NCBI GenBank assembly: GCA_002224055.1
Contig: AZLU01000022.1
Location: 186,001 to 250,000, forward strand
DNA length: 64,000 bases
Direction: 5' to 3'
From: Pezizomycotina sp. ARF18
Lineage: Eukaryota > Ascomycota
A program made the position numbers and the translations under genes. Of this stretch, positions 11,430-25,585 are shown in pieces (the stretch's first letter is position 1; each line of letters begins with the position of its first letter). The notes under the pieces are model-generated. The model had not been told where the DNA came from. It worked only from the letters and a program-made list of their open reading frames with translations, and did not search any database.

Positions 11430-14400
11430 AACATATTTGACGGGAACTCAGTCTGCCCGGATACGAAGACAGGTGAAAAGAGAGCTTTCAACATCCGCAT
11501 ATCTTCTTCGATCAAGATTGTCGAGTCTTACCACTGCAAACAGGGGAATATCGCGAGCATCAAGACAGCCTCGCCTGACGCAGGTCTCAATCTCGAAGAG
11601 GTAAACAACCTGCTAAACAACCCAACTCACACCAAGAATCCCCTTGAAGCCAAGGGCCAGCGCAAGCAGTCGTCGGCGCTCGCGGGTTGTATGGAGTTGG
11701 ACCTAGCGGCTTGGAGCGAGGATGTGGAGCGGTACAAGCGCCTCCCGGAGGATGAGTTACCGCTCGCTACGTCAGAGGAACCGAAGGCGGGCCTGCTAAA
11801 CAGTGGGAGGCCCTGTCCAGCAATATACCGAGCGATGATCTTTATAAAAACGCCATTACAGAAGTCCTCAGAGAAGGTAAAACTCCATTCTATCGCGTGC
11901 TCCATCGGAAGATCTGGCCATGGGCGATGAGGCGTCCTCATCACGATCAGTCATTGAAAATGAACGGCCGGAAAAAGTTAGGACCGGATCAAAGAGGACC
12001 AAAAAACAGGCGAAAAAGAGAGAAAGACAGGAGTTAGAGAAGCAGAAGCAACCCGAAGAAGAGATGAAGCCCCTTCGCAGTCGGATAGAGACAATGATCT
12101 AACTTGAGAAAAAGGAAAAAGAACTACTAGAGAAAGCCAGAAATAGTGCAGAATCCGAGCCCTATCGGAATGCTGCATCCAAACTTCGGGATTGGACAAC
12201 GAACTGGAATTATGTGAGAAAGGTAGAGATCGAGGCATTAAAGGATCTACGAGGCCTTCGTGATCAAAACAAGCTGCCTCAGATAGGCTCCGCATTAGGA
12301 CTGAAGGATATTGAAGAATTCTTTGCGAAGCTTGAGAAAGTCGTCGAGGCACGTCCCGCCGACGAGAATACCAAGACGCAACTCCTGGAACTTATAAATC
12401 CGAAAGTAACACCAGTTATCGAGGGCCTATTCTCGGAGCTGGATCCTCACCCTATCCACGATGCGGTTCTTCTATCAAGCATGAGCGAGATACGGGGCTG
12501 AACTTCCTGAAGGATACGACATTGAAGTTCCAAAAAAAAGAGAAGGAAGAATTCATCGACAATATACGACAGACGTAGAAAGAGAAAAGGTTACGGGAAA
12601 GGGATCAAAATTCCGTCCTCCAGGGAGCCTCTGACGAAAGCCTAGAGGTGTATCAAAGCGGCACCTTGGATAAACTGCGCGAGCACAACACTCTGCTCGC
12701 AGCCTCCCTAAAGGAGACTTGGGCAGAGATGCGGAACAGAAATCCGGTACATGCGGGGCGCTGCTAAATGAGTGGCTCTTACAGAGGCAGGATATTGAGG
12801 ACTTCATTCGGAGACAGCCTCAGCAACCACTCTCTAATACAGCTATCACGACTGCTAGAGAGCAAGGAGAAAACGACAAAAAGCTACGAGTCTATCTCGA
12901 CATCATCAAGAAGCAGGAACTGCTTACAATGCTGCTTCAGCAGAAGTCACCAATGCTTCAAGAGGGATTAGGGAACGAACCCAAACTCGAAAAGTTCGGG
13001 ATGGCAAAAGCTTTCATGGCCCAATTGTTAGACTCCGTTAAGTAGAAGATCGCCCGCAATGAGCATCTGAAAGACGATATGATCCGAGGCCTTCACCCAG
13101 AGGTTCTTGCTCGGCTAATTAAATCCGGGTTGATGGAAAACTAGACGATATTCATATCTCCTGCGCGGTTGAGGAGTCGTCCGCAGTCAAAGATTTGTTG
13201 GCCTTAGAAATTCAAAACTACGCCAATGCCCTAAGTTACGTCAAGGTTTCAGTGAAGCAATACAGCGGTGGAACAAAGATACTCCGGGAAGACGAGCAAT
13301 GAGCAGCGGGCAATGCATATGGCGGAGGGATCAGGACAAGCGCCTGATCAGAAACCGGAAAAGTCCACAAGTTGCCGCCGAAGACTCCAAATCTCGCGAC
13401 GGAAAGGGCGAGCCAGGACTCAAATAACCCTCTTAACCCTCTTTTCAGAGGCTACACCAAGTCAGAGATGTCTCAGATTCTTGAGGTGCAGAGAGTGCTG
13501 CTGAGGACTTCATAAAGACGTTGTTTAATCTGAATCAACCAAGAAGGCGAGATCTACTCCGCTGAACTAATACAGCTTAAACAAGCTTTCTTCATGGGAC
13601 CCTCTTGAAGAGAGCTATCTCTGCCATTGGAGACCCGACGGAACAGGAGATGATATTATTAAATAGCATATCTACAGCGATGAAATTGATCGCGCTCGCT
13701 TTGCGTAAAATAGGCAACGAGCTTCCCCCATACCCGGATATGACCTCCTTCCTGCAACGGACAACTGAACAGGTAGAATCGATTGTGGCTGACATAATGG
13801 AAGACCGCCTCAGGGAGGCCAGGTCAACGAATATATACAATTTAGTTTAGACCTTCTGAAAATGTTGCGGAGAATTTATCTAGATGCGGAATCAATCGGC
13901 CAGCAGAAGAAAGAGGATAAGAAGTCTCACCAGGCCAAAACCTTCATAAAGCCGCCTCTACTTTGTCTCAGTCCCTCGAGCTTTTATTGAAAGCGGAGAA
14001 TCTCAGGATAAAGATTGGTAACCGGATGAAGCAAAACGGCCCCAGGCCAGAGCTCCGAGCGGCGGGGGAATAATTTGCCGCTCAAGCTCGCCCCGCGTCT
14101 CAACATCATGAAGCCTTACTACAGGGTAGTCACACAGCGAATTCCCCATCGGACATGCAAATCCTTGCTGAGCTGCAGCGAGTCGTCCCGAAGTATCCAT
14201 AGCCATGTGGCTCGTGGCTAGGACACTCAAGGATCTGAATCCAGCGCCAGAAGTCCTACAAGCAGATTAAAAGTAAGCATTAAAGAACTTGAGCGGATCG
14301 TGGCTACGCAGGAGTGCCGGGAGTTTACCGATTCCCACCTCGCTTCCGTGACACGTCGAGAGATGGAGCGGGTCACAAAATTCAGCGATGTCCTAAACAG

Positions 14401-15376
14401 GCTCCTAGGTCTGTCACAGAGGGCAAAAACGGCGAACATAGAGGTCTTCGAAGGGGTGGCTCAAATGACCGCTAAGAAATTACGGATCACCAACGCCGAT
14501 CTAGCACAGCGCCCTGAGCCAAACTTGAGCACTGAGGAATACGCATATACGAGTAACTACGGCAGCTCGATACAGAGGCGGGCGATCGAGCAGATGGAAA
14601 TCCTGGAGGGCAAACGGCCGGGCAGGGGAAGAATATAAGCTCCAAGGAAGACAAAAAGCTATGAGGTGCTAACCAATGATTTAGAGGAAATCAAGACTCG
14701 ATATGAAAAGTCATCCAAAGAAGAGGAAGATGAATTTAATCAAAAGCAGGCACAAGTCCTCAGTACAATTGCTCACGGCCTGGCCGAGTGGTCATCGGAC
14801 TGTTCTCTTTAAGCAAGAACAGTGAATTCTTACTCGTGGAGAGAGAAAACCCTAGCCGGATGATGAAAAACGCGAAGGTGAGAAAACCAAGGTTTGGATG
14901 GAGGAAGTTGCGAGTTTCAGGGCGAACTTACTAGCACTTTTAAAGACTCCAACGCCGAAGTTCATCGATCTTTTGCTGGGACAATATTCAAAGGATTGAG
15001 GAAACATTGATAGGCCTTATTCAGCTAGCAGAGAGAAATGGTTCTCCGGATGGGCTTGAAGAGGTCAAGAAGACTTTGAACGAAATATGGCAGCAGTCTG
15101 CCACCATCCCTTACTTTAAAGTACTATATAAAAATCTCGGCAAGATTTGGGGATACAGGGTCCTCCCACACAACAGTCCGGAGATAGGGAAAATAGATGA
15201 AGACAAACATAGCGGTTGTATCGGAAATCGAGGAACTACAGTCGATTGATGCAGAACTTGCAAAACACTGGAAAGAAGAGCTTAAGATTCCAGGATCGGG
15301 TCGGAGTTCTTCGCGTGCGAGGCAACCACTAAAACATCGCAAAGAACCATCGTATTCACTTGCTTACCACACTTGA
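11430..15376 (+). pseudogene. Large intronless coding remnant (~1,300 codons), helical/charged protein, unrecognised
   Basis: A ~3.9 kb run on the + strand has continuous coding character split over all three frames by many stops and frame changes. Readable segments include GLNLEEVNNLLNNPTHTKNP (~11.6 kb), KQAKKRERQELEKQKQPEEE (~12.0 kb), KKLRITNADLAQRPEPNLST (~14.5 kb), WMEEVASFRANLLALLKTP (~14.9 kb) and GLEEVKKTLNEIWQQSATIP (~15.1 kb). It ends near 15,376 after SEIEELQSIDAELAKHWKEE. Composition is Glu/Lys/Leu-rich with heptad-like coiled-coil stretches, and no membrane segment or signal peptide is seen. No intron with good donor, branch and acceptor was found, unlike every other gene in the window. 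A T33 run lies upstream and A-rich runs at 15.52-15.55 kb downstream. No family is recognised. It could be a retrocopy, an accessory-element gene, or a gene garbled by indels. Confidence 0.5.
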
Positions 15377-18300
15377 AGTTCCCTCCTTTTTCCACTTCCT
15401 TATGTGGAACCTCATCGCAGTTCAAATCATGGACGTGTTTACGTCTAATAGGATCAATATATTGAATATTGTATTAAATTTTTTTTTTGATATTGTATGT
15501 ATTTTTTGTAGACCACAAAAAAAAAAAAAAGAAAAAAAAAAAAAAAACTCTATTATTCGTAGTATTCTCCTTGTCCTACTTATATTTATCTTTGCCAAAC
15601 CTTGTTCGATGTGACGTGTTCCGGTACATTCGCTCGCAACGAGCACCGCCAAAGGATGTTGGTAAAATGGATTCTGAGCCATCAAAATATCCTCTCGAAG
15701 GTACTTTAAACGAGTGAATTACTGAATCTAAGCAAACAAAGTCTGAGGGATTGACGCTTCTCAATGTCTTCTGAAGCCCGCACGTACTCTAAGAACGCGA
15801 TACAAACCAAGACGGGTGGGAGAGGTAATAACTAAGATATCTAACTTGTAACCGTTTTGTAATATTGCCACTATCAATAATACATTTAAGCAAAGTCAAT
15901 TGGTTAGTTTCACTAGTGATATGTCTTGTACTATTTATATCAAACAGCTGTTTCAAAAACACGACGGAAACTTCGGTGTAAGGAAAGTATTGATTTCATC
16001 TACGTAGCAATACCTTGTGAGTAAAGCCGACAACTTGTACTTGAGTAAGTGGGCTCTCAGACTTTCCGGAGCAGCCAGGAATATCTCCTTTTCCAAAACA
16101 GAAGTTCATCCGGATTAATGGTGGGCTTTCACCCGATCCTCACGTAATAGGCCTTCGCATCCTATCGTCACGTCCTTGCGATTATCTTGAGCTCTTGTAT
16201 ATCTATGTATCTATAATCCATCGAGCCGGTCTACTGATTCCTGAATGTTCAAATAATCCTTAGGTATGTCTATCTAAGTTAACATAGTTACAATCGATAA
16301 ATTATACAATTGAAAATATGCTATTGAGCCCAGCATATAGATGGGCTGTTCAACCCCCACTGCCGTCTGCGTAGCTATACATCACAGAACTTTCGAAGAA
16401 AAAAAAATCCCTCAAGAATTTGTAAATCCGCTTAACCGACATATAGTAAGCCATCTTAAGTATATTCCTTAGTATACCTATCCGCTTCCTTCGTCGTTAA
16501 CGACCAAGAACAATTGTATTCAACCAGGTTGATCGAAGAATATATTTTCTACTGCTAACTGTTTTGTTAGGACTGATTGATATCGAGCTAGCGCCTGACA
16601 ACATGCGTTTGCTGCACATCTCACCCTGTGCTGCGCGTGGGTGACAGCGGGCAGCCGGGATACGTGTATCCCCGAAAGGATAACACAACGACGTATACAA
16701 TACGATAAAATATAATAAAATAGTAGTATACCATTGTCAACTTGCAAGCTTGCTTATGCCCAGAAATATTTTGCAATTGCTCCCAGCCAACTAAACAGTG
16801 CCTTACCTAAATAATGCAAGGGTCTGCCTGTCAGACTAAAGTGAACGAAAAAAGTCGATTATCTCTTATCGAATGTGGAATCAATTCCTTCAAGGCATTC
16901 TCGCATATATATATATCTTGGTTAATGAACGGAGAAAAAGTTACCGAAAATCGCGGCTGGGTTTTACTGCGCGATTGCAAATCTTTCTCACCTCCCTACT
17001 ACGTACCATGCATGTATGTAATCGTGGAGGCCCAGATCTCGCGGCAGATTATCGGGCACTCGGATAAGCTTTTCTCTCAATTATTAAATGAATGAATAAT
17101 TTTCGTTACACTAACCATCCACCAAGTCTCAGGGCTGTGCTTATTATAACGGACTATCTGCTATCTGCTATTTAACAAAGAAATAGGTGTGTATAATCCT
17201 TTTCTCCCTGAGCGGCTCGCGAGATTGTCCGTTTCTGCTACTTCTACGGACTCTATATGCGTCAAATTAGCAAGTGCGTGTAGGTGCTTACTTTAGGCGT
17301 CTTTTTCATCAATGTAAATCGCTAACCATAAAGATTCGACTATCGACGCCTTACGAGGCACTCTTTCACAACAGTGCAAATTTTAAAATCCCGCAAAATT
17401 ACGTACTGTAAAAAAAAAATCTCAAATTTCACACAGCCCGTAACAAGCTCCAAACCTCCGATGGGCGGTGTTATAGCCCAATCTAACACGGAAAAACCCT
17501 CATTCGACGAATAACAGGAATTAAAATAGTGGTGATCCTTGAATAGCTTGTTACAGATAACCACTTTTCTTATATTTTAAAAAAGAAGTTGGCGGGATAG
17601 AATCATAGAAAAGATAGAAAGATCCTCAAGGATTTCTTATTTTCTTTCGTGTCAGCCTAGAAGGATAAACGATTACCACTTTTGTTCCCAGTGAATTTTG
17701 TTGGTCCATAAACAAATCGGCCGGTACGGAAAGAAAGCGTTAAACTGCTTATCCAATTACCTGTAAATAGTAAATATATTTTGGAGATCGCGCAAGGTGA
17801 TACGTTGCGAGTTGCGAGCCAGTGCCTTGTTCTCTCTTTGCTGACCATATAGTTCGTTTCCCATCCTCTTTTCGGCAGGAACTTCACCCATATGACCCTT
17901 ACGGAACCGGCGGCCGCCGATTGGACTGTGCTCCAACCCAGCAACTCTCTTATCGAATCAGATAAGCATGTGTTGCATGCAAGCACGCTAACGAATATGC
18001 AGGTCAGAAACGCAAGAGCTCATGAAAGAACCCAAAAAAAAAAAAAAAAAGTTCGAGTACACAAAGCGAAAGCGAAAACTCGAAAACCCTTCGTAACGAA
18101 TTCATGATCGTGGAGATGGATATTCTCAACGCGACCGCAATATGAATGTTCTTTTTAAGCACCAACTTCCAAGAGCCGTTCATGTTCAACGATCTTGGCT
18201 CTCTCTTTTTAATTTCCACAAACTGGCAACTGCTCAGAAGCTGAAAACGAAAATGTGGAGACGCTCTTTTAGCTCGTCTAGTTTAGAATATTACCGGAAA

Positions 18301-19709
18301 CGGAGGAGACCTGTTTTGTAACAAAGGAGCTCGACGGTGCTCAAAAGAGCACTATCTCTAAAGACTGTTTTTTTCGCAGTATAATACTTCTCTTTCACCC
18401 CGTGAAATCGATTTCGTAAAACGCCAGTATTTCTTAGCGTGTCTTTCACCCTTTGAAAGAAAAACCCGCTATTTTCCAAACACGCACCGCAAAAAAAAAT
18501 TTTCCTCCAGCTCGCATTGCATTAACCCCCCCTGCGCGATGACATGCAATGCACACATGTCTAAAGAAAAAAGAGTACATACTTCTATTTTACTTCTCTT
18601 TCCAGAAAAAGTTTTCTTTCATCGCGCATGAAAAACCGGCGTAAATGCGAAACATATGATGATACAACGATATTGAAATATTTTTCTTTGTTACTAACTC
18701 TCGAGTTCGCGTTTTCTCGCGCAACAACATGTGAAGTGTCTGGTACTGTGCCGCTTATGTATCACAAGCTACATCATCAATCGTACTCCCAACAAAAAAA
18801 AAGGATAAAGAAAAAAAGAAGGCTGTAACAAAAACTGGTTTATCGGGGTCCTTGTTCTGAACAAACGGGAAATGCGGGGAAATCCAAAGCCTTGTCAATG
18901 TTTCACGACAGCCTCGTTATCAAACATGTCGCGTAAATTAAGAAAAAAGGCTTGAATATCGCTGGGGAAAAACGGCTCTCTTGAAATCGTGAGGATGAGA
19001 TTTACTGGTTACGTTACACGGCTGTGCAGAATATTGGTCACTAAGATAATCATAATATTGGTGCAGAGAGTATATTAAACTGAGAATAAACGCCAGAAAA
19101 CCACCCAACAGACTATTATAAAAAGACGATGTACTGGTATAATTTGATAAAACTAGTAGTAAAAAAAAAAAGCATTAAACCACTAACATTAAGAAAATAG
19201 TAAAAAAGTCGTGTCTAACATGAAAGAGAAAAAAAAAGGTTCATGAAATAAAATATTAAAAAAAGAAACATCCTCCCAGACAATGCCAGTGTCTAGTTAA
19301 GTTTTTTTTAGTTTGTGTGCTAATAATGAATCGTTTCCCGTTACAAGATATTATTAAAACTAGAAAAAGACCTTTGATCGCTCAATATCTGGAAGGAAAA
19401 AGAATGTTAAAAAAAGTGTGTTGTTTAAGGTATTCAGACAGAAGTGGAACTAAAAAGACACCAAGCCTCCCTCCCTTCGTGTGAAGTATCGCGTAAGTGT
19501 GTATACGAACGATCCTTCACAGCTACGTATGTTTTATACATTTTTGTTTTTAAAAGCTTTGATACTCTCGTACTAGTTTTTTTCTTTTTGATATTTTTAT
19601 TCACTCGCGTTCATTCTTATAAGTGAAGAACGTCGGACGTGTGATTTTCCAGGTGTCGTCAACTTCGTAAGCAATCCTCCGAATAGAAAGATTGTTCCTT
19701 AATACGGTA
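15377..19709. other. Gene-free AT-rich stretch
   Basis: About 4.3 kb rich in short A and T runs (for example A14-G-A15 near 15,518-15,547). Short frames show no family signature, conserved motif or splice structure. Nothing further is supported. Confidence 0.5.
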
Positions 19710-21500
19710 GTAAACTATATTGTACACTCCGGAATTGTCATTAGCTGCTGCCGATGTATTGCCAGCGCCGCGGTGCCGGTGCCAGCGTTGACCTTGGTGA
19801 CATTCGGGTAGTACCAGGCCGCGACGGCAATAATGACGTAGAGCGACATGAGGAGGTTCCCTCCAAGAAGTTGGACTTGCCGTCTCCGATGAGATAGTTC
19901 ACCAGAAGGACAGAAGCGAAGAGAAGGATGACCTAGAATTTAATCGTTAGCATGAAGATGAAAACTTTGCGCTCAACTAAGAAGAAATTTGAACTTACCT
20001 GGAAAATCATAAGAAGAGCGTCATGTCATCGTTACCAATAATCCAACCGAGACGACGATGAACGGAAATAACCAAGAGGGCGATCTGCATGCTGCTGCCA
20101 ACCGCGACGCCGATAGCGAGATCATCTTGTCCTTGTACGCGACGGTAAACAGCGTAGCGTGTTCGGCAGCGTTTTCCGACGATGGGGAGGAGATAAGACC
20201 AACGAAGTAGCGAGAAATACCAGACTCCTCGACGAGATCGTTGATACTGTCGACAAGGAATTCGGCGCAGATAGCGACAAGGACGGTCGAGGCAGCGAGG
20301 AGAATGAGGGCGGTAATAGGGCCAGTTCGGCTTCCTGTTCCTCCTCTTCCTCCTTTGGGTGCCTCATAGTGGGGTTGATACCGCCGATACCGCAGTCGCA
20401 CTAGCCCGCCGATATTTGCGACGGCCGTTATAGGGCTCATAGAGGTGTGACCGGGGCGCTCGGTGGCGTCTCGGGACTTCTCGTTGAAAAGGGCGGTGTG
20501 AGTCTTAAGCTGGAAAAGCAGATAGCTCGCGTAGACGCAAAGCTAATAATGGCGGTGCCGCGGGAAAGCTGGAGGATGTCGTCCTTGATCTTCTCCGGCT
20601 CTCATTGTCGTTATTGGCGGACCAGTTGACGCCGTAGGAACGATAAGGCAAGTGACGCCAGTGTAAGGAGGGACGAGGCTGTCTGCGCTACCGTGGTATT
20701 AAAGAATTGCTCGAAGCGGTTATATCCACCAACGAAAAAGCACATTCCATGACCAGCAAGAGATTAGAGAGAATAGATCCGACGAGCGACGTCTGCACGA
20801 TGACACCTCATTTTTGACCAGGGCGTGATAGATAGAGACAATCAATTCGACAGCATTTCTAGAGGGAAAGAAATGGACAGTTAGTTTATAAGCATTTCAC
20901 CTCGCGAATTCAACGCATAAAGGAGTTTTCTACAAAACTAGCGTTCATAAGACCGCCAAGACTCGCCGACCCTTATTGCGATCTCCTCCGTAGCGTAACT
21001 CAGGAGACCAGCCAGCGGATAATAGCGATGAAGTTAACCACGAAAACAGCAGTCGGGTTGACCTTCGCGAAATGCAGCGCGATACCCACGGAGCCGCTAT
21101 CACAGGACGTTGATCCACGAATTAAACAAGGCATGCCTCAGCTGTCCAAGATCGAACCGTCGATAGTCTTGACCTTCATTTTCTTCTTCGCTTTTTCCTT
21201 CGTGCTGGTCGTATCGTTGTTCTGCTGTCGTACTTGTCGTTGTTAATCGCACCGTTGTTTCCGTTGCCGTTGCGAAACTGTTCGATGTTATCGTTCCTCA
21301 GGGCGCGCTCGTCGCTTTCTCTCGGGCTCTGTGCGCCAGATTCCATGTGCGAGGGAGAGGTGATGTAGGGTCGGTCAATGCGATGTGACCTTCGGCGTCA
21401 TCTGGGTTCTTTTTGGCGTGATATACGCGGCTGAATGGATGAAGGGAGAGCCCCTAGCCTCGCGTTTCGCCCACGAGTTGATTTTATCTGAGAATGGCAT
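19710..21500 (-). pseudogene. Vacuolar Ca2+/H+ exchanger, CAX/VCX1 family, frame-disrupted
   Basis: Read on the minus strand from the ATG at 21,500-21,498 (MPFSDKINSWAKREARGSPF). A hydrophilic N-terminal tail is followed by KVNPTAVFVVNFIAII (~21.05 kb), SLGGLMNASF (~20.96 kb) and NAVELIVSI (~20.86 kb). The second half has STVLVAICAEFLVDSINDLV (~20.27 kb) and ENAAEHATLFTVAYKDKM (~20.15 kb). The C-terminal helix region reads LLVNYLIGDGKSNFLEG and MSLYVIIAVAAWYYPNV (19.78-19.91 kb). The NAVELI and NAAEHA segments are the paired cation-binding repeats of CAX exchangers, which move Ca2+ into the vacuole against H+. Introns remain visible, one with GTAAGT donor near 19,998 and TTCTAG acceptor near 19,934, another with branch ACTAACT and CTCTAG acceptor near 20,858. 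Frames shift many times, so the gene is either a pseudogene or an indel-rich reading of a live gene. The order of parts is complete. Confidence 0.8.
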
Positions 21501-24500
21501 GCTGCGGTCAGTTTCAATCCGTGAAATCCTTCATGACGGTAAGTTCTTTTTCTTTGAATATAAACAAACATAAGAGGGATTCGACGCCAAGTGGTACAGG
21601 GTTGGAGAATTCAGAAGTAAACCAAGGCGCTTCTCAAGGCGACTGAACAAATAGAAAACCAAGAGCGATCGATAATCAAAAAGAAGCCCTCAAGAACCAA
21701 GCAAAACGACCAAAAGTAAAAATAGATGGAAAATAAAACAAACTACGCATTTTGCTTGCTTTCTATTTCCAGACCACAGTTGTGTCTAGAAATATTTATA
21801 CGGTGGAGTTAGAAAATAAAAATTTCAAAGATAAAAAAAAGTTTTCTAGAGAAGACGCTTGACAGTCCTTTACAATTCGCAAAGAACAGCGTAGGACAGG
21901 CAGGTTCCGCTCTGGTTTCTTTTAAAGTATTTTCTCGAGTAATTGATAAAAAAAAGATAATGAATGTATCGGTAAAAAGTGAGGGCCCGAGCGCAAGGTT
22001 ATATATTAGGGAAAGAAAAACAAGGGGGATAAGTTAGGGTGTTATTATAATACTAATAACAGTAGTAATAAATTTTTTAGAGAGAAAAAAAAAAAAAGGT
22101 TGGACACAAGGGTACGCATTCAATCAAAGAAGCAAGGCAAATATAATTGATTTACTGTATACTTAAATTGGATGGATGGGTAGCGTAATTAGAATAACAC
22201 TGGGGGGGGAAAAAAAAAAGAAAGAAAAGCGACCGAATTTTTGCCTTCGGTTGAGAGCGTAACAGAATTCGAAAATTCTTAACATAAGGCAAGGAAAAAA
22301 ATGAGTGAAAAGGGGGGCCAGGTACAGCGCAGTGATCAGCTCTTTGACATACTCATATTCTGTCCAAAGGTTCGAGAATCTTTTTGATTCGAAATATATT
22401 GTCCTAAATGCCCGTCTGTATTAAACAATATATAATATCAAATAGTCGTTATGATTTCGAAATTCGAATGTTCTTTGTGGTTTGGTTTGCGATATGAGTG
22501 AATTTGAAACTTTTTGGTCGCAGTTGCTGGTCGGATTCGTTGGCGGAAGAATCGTTTTTCTGCACAGCAAAGACTATACACGTAAACCCGTCCACGGCTG
22601 GTAGTAATCCGAGTGAGCTATGCTGATCTGATCGGAAGGCGTACTACTCTTTCTGATTTGGAAAAATAAATAATAGACCACCACGGTCCGGAATATAAGC
22701 AGTTTTATGCCTTGTGATGGAGCTGATGTCGTCAAACGGCAGGAGAGATGCGCAAGGAGTTGTTCGAGAGGAGTTGTAAGGTCTTTTTGTAATGTTTAGG
22801 TGGTTTTCCCTTGGCCTCTTTTTCGCGAAGGTCTAAACAAGCATTCTCCAAGTCTCTTAGCATCTTGGGATGTTCTCTTATTTTTTTTGTCTGTTTCTTG
22901 TCATTTCACTACGGATATATAATCCATTTCTTGTTCTGTTTATTAGCCTATATCTCAGTCAAGGTCTTGGAAACTTCTTTCCATCTTGCGTCAGTTAGTG
23001 ACGGGCGGATGACCCTGACACTTTCATAGTGGAATGTGAAAGAGACCTAAAGAAGCAGCGAAGATACCGCAAGGTCCCTTTCATTATCCCAACTCGCCGT
23101 TTTCACAAGTTGTCCCTTTTCCCAACGGAATACACATAGCAGAACAGCAAAGCAAGAAGGAACCCTGGCGGAACAAACAAGGAGGAAAACTCAACATAGA
23201 TAAATGTATAAAGAATGAGAGAATTCCGAACACGCGGTTCGATTGGAAATATAACTGAGCCAGACCGAGTCTTGAACGTCACAGGTTCGTATGAAGATGT
23301 TAATGTGAGTGAAACGTGTTGGCCCTGGAGTAAAGGGTATATTCTTCGTTGGTGGAAAAGGAAGAGAGAAAAAAAGAAAAGAGATTTGCACAGCCCCAAT
23401 GGCCAAGAAATACTCCCCCACTATTTTTGTCCGCACTCAATCCGGTGGCGCGTTCCTAGGAAAGTCGATACTTAAATATCGTCAGTCATTCCAGTCGCTG
23501 GACTGCTGGGTCGGCGCTATCATCTGCGCGTCACGACTTTTCTCTCTTTTTTGCCATCCCTTCCGGTACACAGGCTTGCAAGACCTAGCAATCGTGAGGA
23601 TAGCGTAACCCTACACGTCTTTTTCAGCTGCGGTGCTTCTGCCATCGCTTCTGATGACCTGTCGGGGGTCTCGGGTATGCAAGATTCGCTAAGGGAGATT
23701 TAAAGCCAAGATCTGGGTTGGTAGGCAAAATCAGCTCGTGCAATCTCGCTAGGTTGTATTTTTAATCTAAATAACCGATTTGGGGCACTATTTTTTGCTG
23801 CTGACTCTGTAGTAGCGAAGCCCAACTGCATAATGTTTTTCACAATAAATCGAAAAAAAAAAAAAAGAAAGAAAAACCGTTTCTTATAAGCTTACCTTAT
23901 TAGTGAACAAGTTCCTCAATTGGGTCCTTCGAAGCGATGAACATCTCGTATATCGGGCCTTATTTCGCCGTGTAGAAGCGACGCAAGCTGAACATCGTTA
24001 ACAGCATCGGTATAATGCACGTTATAAGGTAAATCGGCCAGCGCTCGCTAGGTTTCGGAGTATTTTTAAATAATCAAATGATTCTGGAAAGAATTCAGTG
24101 CAGCAGAAGAGGAGGAAAAAAAAAAAAAAATAAAAATAAAATAAAAAAACCAATAAAATAAAAATAAACTCATCCAAGAAGAGCAAATGGATATACATTA
24201 TGAACTATTACAATACTTGGCCTGGTCAAGATAGCTTATCACTTAAAGCCAGGATCTGTAAACGTGCAAGGATACGATCTTTGAGAGTCAGTACGGCATC
24301 TCCGCTAGAAAGGTTCGCCGAATGATGAAAACAGCGGTATAATAATTGCGATACTCACCTTCGTATTATTTGCCAAGTGGAACAAGCTATAGCGTCTCGC
24401 GACCTTGGCCTTCAGAGCTGAAAGCTTTCCTCCTCCAGAACCATTGGCGCATCCATGGAGTAGTGGCGTAAAGTTTCCGAAGGCAAACATCAACTTAGGG

Positions 24501-25340
24501 GAAAAAAATACTATATGCTAGCTCGCCATCAACGTGGCTCAACTGCAATGGCCTCAGCCCAATGGCGACAAGTGAATTTGCGTAATGAAATTCTTCTTTG
24601 CGGTTTGCGGGGAGCGTGCGTGCCAGCTGCAACATGCCTTTGTTTTGCCTCTGAGCAGTTTTCCGCTGGGATGTATACCATTGCCAAAATCCCTGGATTG
24701 AGCATACAAGATCGAATCTTGCAAGCGCGGGAAAGGCTGTGCGAAGCAATCAAGATCGATCTAAGGTAAGCGACCCGATCAATTTGTGGCACAGCGCATG
24801 CATGAAAAGCTCTTCCACGAGGCAGAAGGATTTCCAAATAAAGACTTCCTGCAATAACCTTATGAATCCTTGTCCTGTTTGTGGGGTTCCATGATTAAAT
24901 GGTAATCTTTGACGGGACAGCAATAAAGTGGAAAAGTCGTCGGTATGAGAGAGTTTGCCTACGAACAAATAATATTCGAATTAGCTCTTGGTCCCAAACT
25001 GCCAATTGTCTGGAGAAACTGTAAGTGGTCTCTAGGGAGGAAAACAACGCCAATTGACATAGGCGTTGCAACAGAAAGCCACGCAAATCTCCACAAGTGC
25101 TACGAGCGAGATGTGTAGCGCTCTGAAGAAAAACGCAACACTGGTACACAACTTACGATGACAGACAAGGAGTCAAGACCAGCCTAGACCGTCCAGCAGC
25201 ATCGTGCGGGAGAGAGACATGACGGAAGGCCTTCATCCAAGCCGTGGTGCTCACCCTCTCGATTTAGCGGAGCTCCGGTGACGGAAATTTCCGCGGGCGG
25301 AACCGAGTGACGCCTCGCTGGAGCTCCACACTCCACTCCT
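21501..25340. other. Gene-free stretch
   Basis: No frame here has a recognisable family or supported splice structure. Homopolymers are frequent (A13 near 23,850; A18 near 24,117). A minus-strand frame near 24.3-24.5 kb reads TPLLHGCANG, faintly ankyrin-like but far too little to call. Confidence 0.4.
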
Positions 25341-25349
25341 TGAGTTACG

Positions 25350-25585
25350 ACCTGTAGCCCGAGCCAGGGGAGAAGGTTCTTGCCGGTGGAGATATCGTCG
25401 AAGTGTCGCGCGATTTGACCAATGTCGCCTTGGTGTTTGAGCCTTGTCAACTAGAAGCCGCTAACGTGCGAGGTACAATGTCGTCCGTTTCGAACCCACG
25501 CCTGAAGCTGGAAAACGCAGGAGAAGTGTCCCAGGGCCCGTTCGTCGTCTATTACATGGCTCCGGCCCGTGAGTCGATTTTGTAA
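25350..25585 (+). CDS. C-terminal exon or fragment, unrecognised
   Basis: An open stretch reads PGEKVLAGGDIVEVSRDL, then VALVFEPCQLEAANVRGTM, and ends GPFVVYYMAPARESIL at the TAA 25583-25585. The sequence has globular, beta-rich protein character and clean codon use, unlike the surrounding shadows. Upstream the frame is lost near 25,350, where an unseen intron or indel must lie, and no start is convincing. No family is recognised. Confidence 0.35.

Noticed and set aside
11430-15376. LINE or viral origin for the large coding remnant
   Set aside because: No reverse transcriptase, endonuclease, polymerase or capsid motif was recognised in any readable segment.
24305-24493. Faint ankyrin-like TPLLHGCANG on the minus strand
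   Set aside because: One short match without neighbouring repeats or helix pattern is not enough.
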